Below are positions 57,526 to 59,204 of a DNA stretch of 59,204 nucleotides, in pieces. The position numbers and the translations under genes are program-made. The notes under the pieces were generated by a model. It did no database searches. It was not told where the DNA came from and saw only the letters and a list, made by a program, of their open reading frames with translations. Source of the stretch: Photorhabdus cinerea (lineage in GTDB: Bacteria > Pseudomonadota > Gammaproteobacteria > Enterobacterales > Enterobacteriaceae); assembly GCF_011189575.1 (NCBI RefSeq), contig NZ_PUJW01000024.1, positions 1-59,204 on the forward strand, read 5' to 3'. The stretch's first letter is position 1. The number at the start of each line of letters is the position of its first letter.

Positions 57526-59204
57526 TTAGTATGGCAAAACCTCCCCGTTACCGTTGATTGCCAGTGTCATATTAAGGGCTTTAACTAAAATGACTTTATT
57601 CTCGTTATCCTCCAATAAGCTGAAATGGTTACCCGGAATAGCTATTAAGTGAAGCAAAGCATCAGGGACGACTCGTGCCCAACCTAACGACGGTTCTATA
57701 TTTAAAGACTCCGGTTCTTCATCCATAACAGAAGAAAGTGGATAAGATTCCATAGCATAGAACTGATGCAATGTTATTGTTAATACCTGTGGCTCATAAT
57801 CCCTGACTATTTGCGCATAATGTGCTATCTGCTCCCAACGTCCTGCGATTAAATCAGGACACAAACTGGATGGATATAACGCCAGTTCCTGCGCAGCGGC
57901 AATAAACTGCACCAAACTCAGTTCATCAATTCGCTGGTACAACTCCGCAACCTCTTCAGCGTGTCCTTCCCCTAATTGCCTGTCCAATTCAGCAAGGAAT
58001 TGATATTTAGGCTGCGCTATTTGCTCACCTAAATAATGAGGAGCCGGCGTATCAATCAGCCCCAGGAAATTGACCATTTCACCGGCATTCAAAAGCTGTT
58101 GGGCAATCGCATAAGCCAATATCCCCCCCGAAGAGTAACCAGATAACCGGTACGGTCCTTCCGGTTGAACCGCCTTCATCAAGGTGATCATTCTTGCCGC
58201 CTGCTCCTCCATAGTCGCCATCGGTTTTTCATTGATGGACGGCCAAGGCAGCGCGTAAATCGGGTAGCCTGACTGTATACGCTGAGCCAACCCGAAGACA
58301 TAGGAATAGTCACCCATCCCACTGGGAACAAAGAACACAGGCAATCCTGCTCCACCAGATCGCACCGATATAGCGCTGGTTTGCGGCTGGGACAGCGAAT
58401 CTAATGTGATTTTTGCTGCCAGTTCGGTCAGTACCGGGAATTGGAATAAAACATTCAATGTACAGACCAAACCCCGACCAGCAGCAAGATTTATCATTCG
58501 CATGGCAAGCAGTGAATGGCCGCCCAGAGCGAAGAAGCTGTCATACCGGCTGACCTGCTCAACGCCCAACAACTCACACCAAATCGCCGCCAACGCGATT
58601 TCCGTTTCTCCCTGCGGCGCGGCGTAAACCTGACGGGCAAACGCCTCTCCGTCCGGCGCCGGCAACGCCCGACGATCCAGCTTACTGTTAGGCGTCAATG
58701 GAAACTCATCCAGCCGCACAAAAGCTGACGGCACCATATAATCCGGCAACAGGGCGCTCAGGTAGATACGCAGACTATTAACCAGTCCCTCATGGGCTTC
58801 CGCCACCACATAAGCCACCAGCCGTTTCTCCTGCCCTTCTCCCAGCGCCAGCACCACACAGTCATTCACCGCCGGATGCTCCACCAACCGCCCCTCAATT
58901 TCCCCCGGCTCTATCCGGAAACCCCGGATTTTAACCTGATAGTCATTACGCCCCAAAAACTCCAGATTACCGTCTGGCAGATAACAGGCCAAATCCCCGG
59001 TCCGGTACATGCGGGCCCCCGGTTTATCACTGAACGGATCGAGAAGGAAACGTTCCGCGGTCAAATCCGGGCGATTCAGGTAGCCTCGCGTCACTCCCGC
59101 GCCACCTATGTACAATTCCCCTATCGCCCCCAGCGGCACAGGATGTCCCTCACTATCCAGTAAATACAGACGGGTATTGGTCAGCGGACGTCCGATTGTC
59201 GGAT
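57526..59204 (-). CDS. Non-ribosomal peptide synthetase, 3' end (A-T-TE), partial at right edge
   Basis: The C-terminal part of a larger enzyme; the reading frame is open to the window end (GRPLTNTRLYLLDSEG upstream of a GTG that is not the true start). In order: the end of an adenylation domain with YRTGDLACYLPDG, GRNDYQVKIRGFRIEPGEIE and NSKLDRRAL (catalytic Lys, motif A10); a carrier protein with the phosphopantetheine Ser in FFALGGHSLLAM (codon at 58515-58513); and a type I thioesterase with GYSSGGILAYAIA (nucleophile Ser), IDTPAPHY (Asp) and PGNHFSLLEDN (His). The TE means this is the terminal module, releasing the peptide by hydrolysis or cyclisation. Its substrate cannot be read because the specificity pocket lies outside the window. 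Base composition is much more GC-rich than the flanks. Confidence 0.93.
   Translation of the reverse strand, partial: PTIGRPLTNTRLYLLDSEGHPVPLGAIGELYIGGAGVTRGYLNRPDLTAERFLLDPFSDKPGARMYRTGDLACYLPDGNLEFLGRNDYQVKIRGFRIEPGEIEGRLVEHPAVNDCVVLALGEGQEKRLVAYVVAEAHEGLVNSLRIYLSALLPDYMVPSAFVRLDEFPLTPNSKLDRRALPAPDGEAFARQVYAAPQGETEIALAAIWCELLGVEQVSRYDSFFALGGHSLLAMRMINLAAGRGLVCTLNVLFQFPVLTELAAKITLDSLSQPQTSAISVRSGGAGLPVFFVPSGMGDYSYVFGLAQRIQSGYPIYALPWPSINEKPMATMEEQAARMITLMKAVQPEGPYRLSGYSSGGILAYAIAQQLLNAGEMVNFLGLIDTPAPHYLGEQIAQPKYQFLAELDRQLGEGHAEEVAELYQRIDELSLVQFIAAAQELALYPSSLCPDLIAGRWEQIAHYAQIVRDYEPQVLTITLHQFYAMESYPLSSVMDEEPESLNIEPSLGWARVVPDALLHLIAIPGNHFSLLEDNENKVILVKALNMTLAINGNGEVLPY

Overview
The window looks like a chromosomal segment of Photorhabdus (Morganellaceae, insect-pathogenic and nematode-symbiotic enterobacteria). 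This is inferred from recalled family sequences, not from a search. The evidence is enterobacterial housekeeping gene order (men - nuo - lrhA/hexA - alaA - yfbR - yfbS - yfbV - ackA - pta), the XaxA/XaxB binary cytolysin, a two-partner-secretion haemagglutinin, an NRPS end module, and AT-rich intergenic DNA.

Layout. 1-5829 (minus): a two-partner secretion operon, transporter tpsB then the large exoprotein tpsA. tpsA is frameshifted near 3322-3364 and runs off the left edge. 6132-9654: tyrosine permease tyrP, outer-membrane protein yfaZ and catalase katA. 9738-10532 (minus): a toxin-antitoxin pair whose DUF4258 toxin carries a one-base frameshift while the HTH antitoxin is intact. 10586-16254 (minus): the overlapping men genes menD-menH-menB-menC-menE for menaquinone synthesis, without menF. 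16255-17392: a 1.1 kb AT-rich gap, then xaxA-xaxB (17393-19713, plus). 19887-34911 (minus): the complete respiratory complex I operon nuoABCDEFGHIJKLMN with fused nuoCD. 35620-36549 (minus): lrhA (hexA), a LysR-type global regulator.

37362-46157: alaA, yfbR, yfbS, yfbV, ackA and pta (alanine and nucleotide metabolism, a transporter, and acetate overflow). 46339-48528 is accessory: a solitary HicB-like gene and two tandem paralogous secreted cysteine-rich proteins of unknown function, the upstream one coupled to a 35-codon ORF. 49036-56701 (minus): the arginine succinyltransferase operon astC-astA-astD-astB-astE followed by a CycA-like amino-acid permease. 57526-59204 (minus): the 3' end of an NRPS gene (adenylation end, carrier, thioesterase), continuing off the right edge.

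How it fits together. Menaquinone from men can accept electrons from complex I. LrhA is encoded directly upstream of nuo and divergent from alaA. AckA-Pta handles acetyl phosphate. The ast operon breaks arginine down to glutamate and succinate. Host-interaction functions (TPS, XaxAB, secreted paralogs, NRPS) sit in AT-rich or variable gaps between conserved blocks. The most interesting leads are the tandem secreted paralogs with the coupled small ORF, the two frameshifted effector-type genes (tpsA and the DUF4258 toxin), a 38-bp near-perfect palindrome between lrhA and nuoA, and a terminator-like hairpin just before katA. No tRNA, rRNA, CRISPR array or insertion sequence was recognised.
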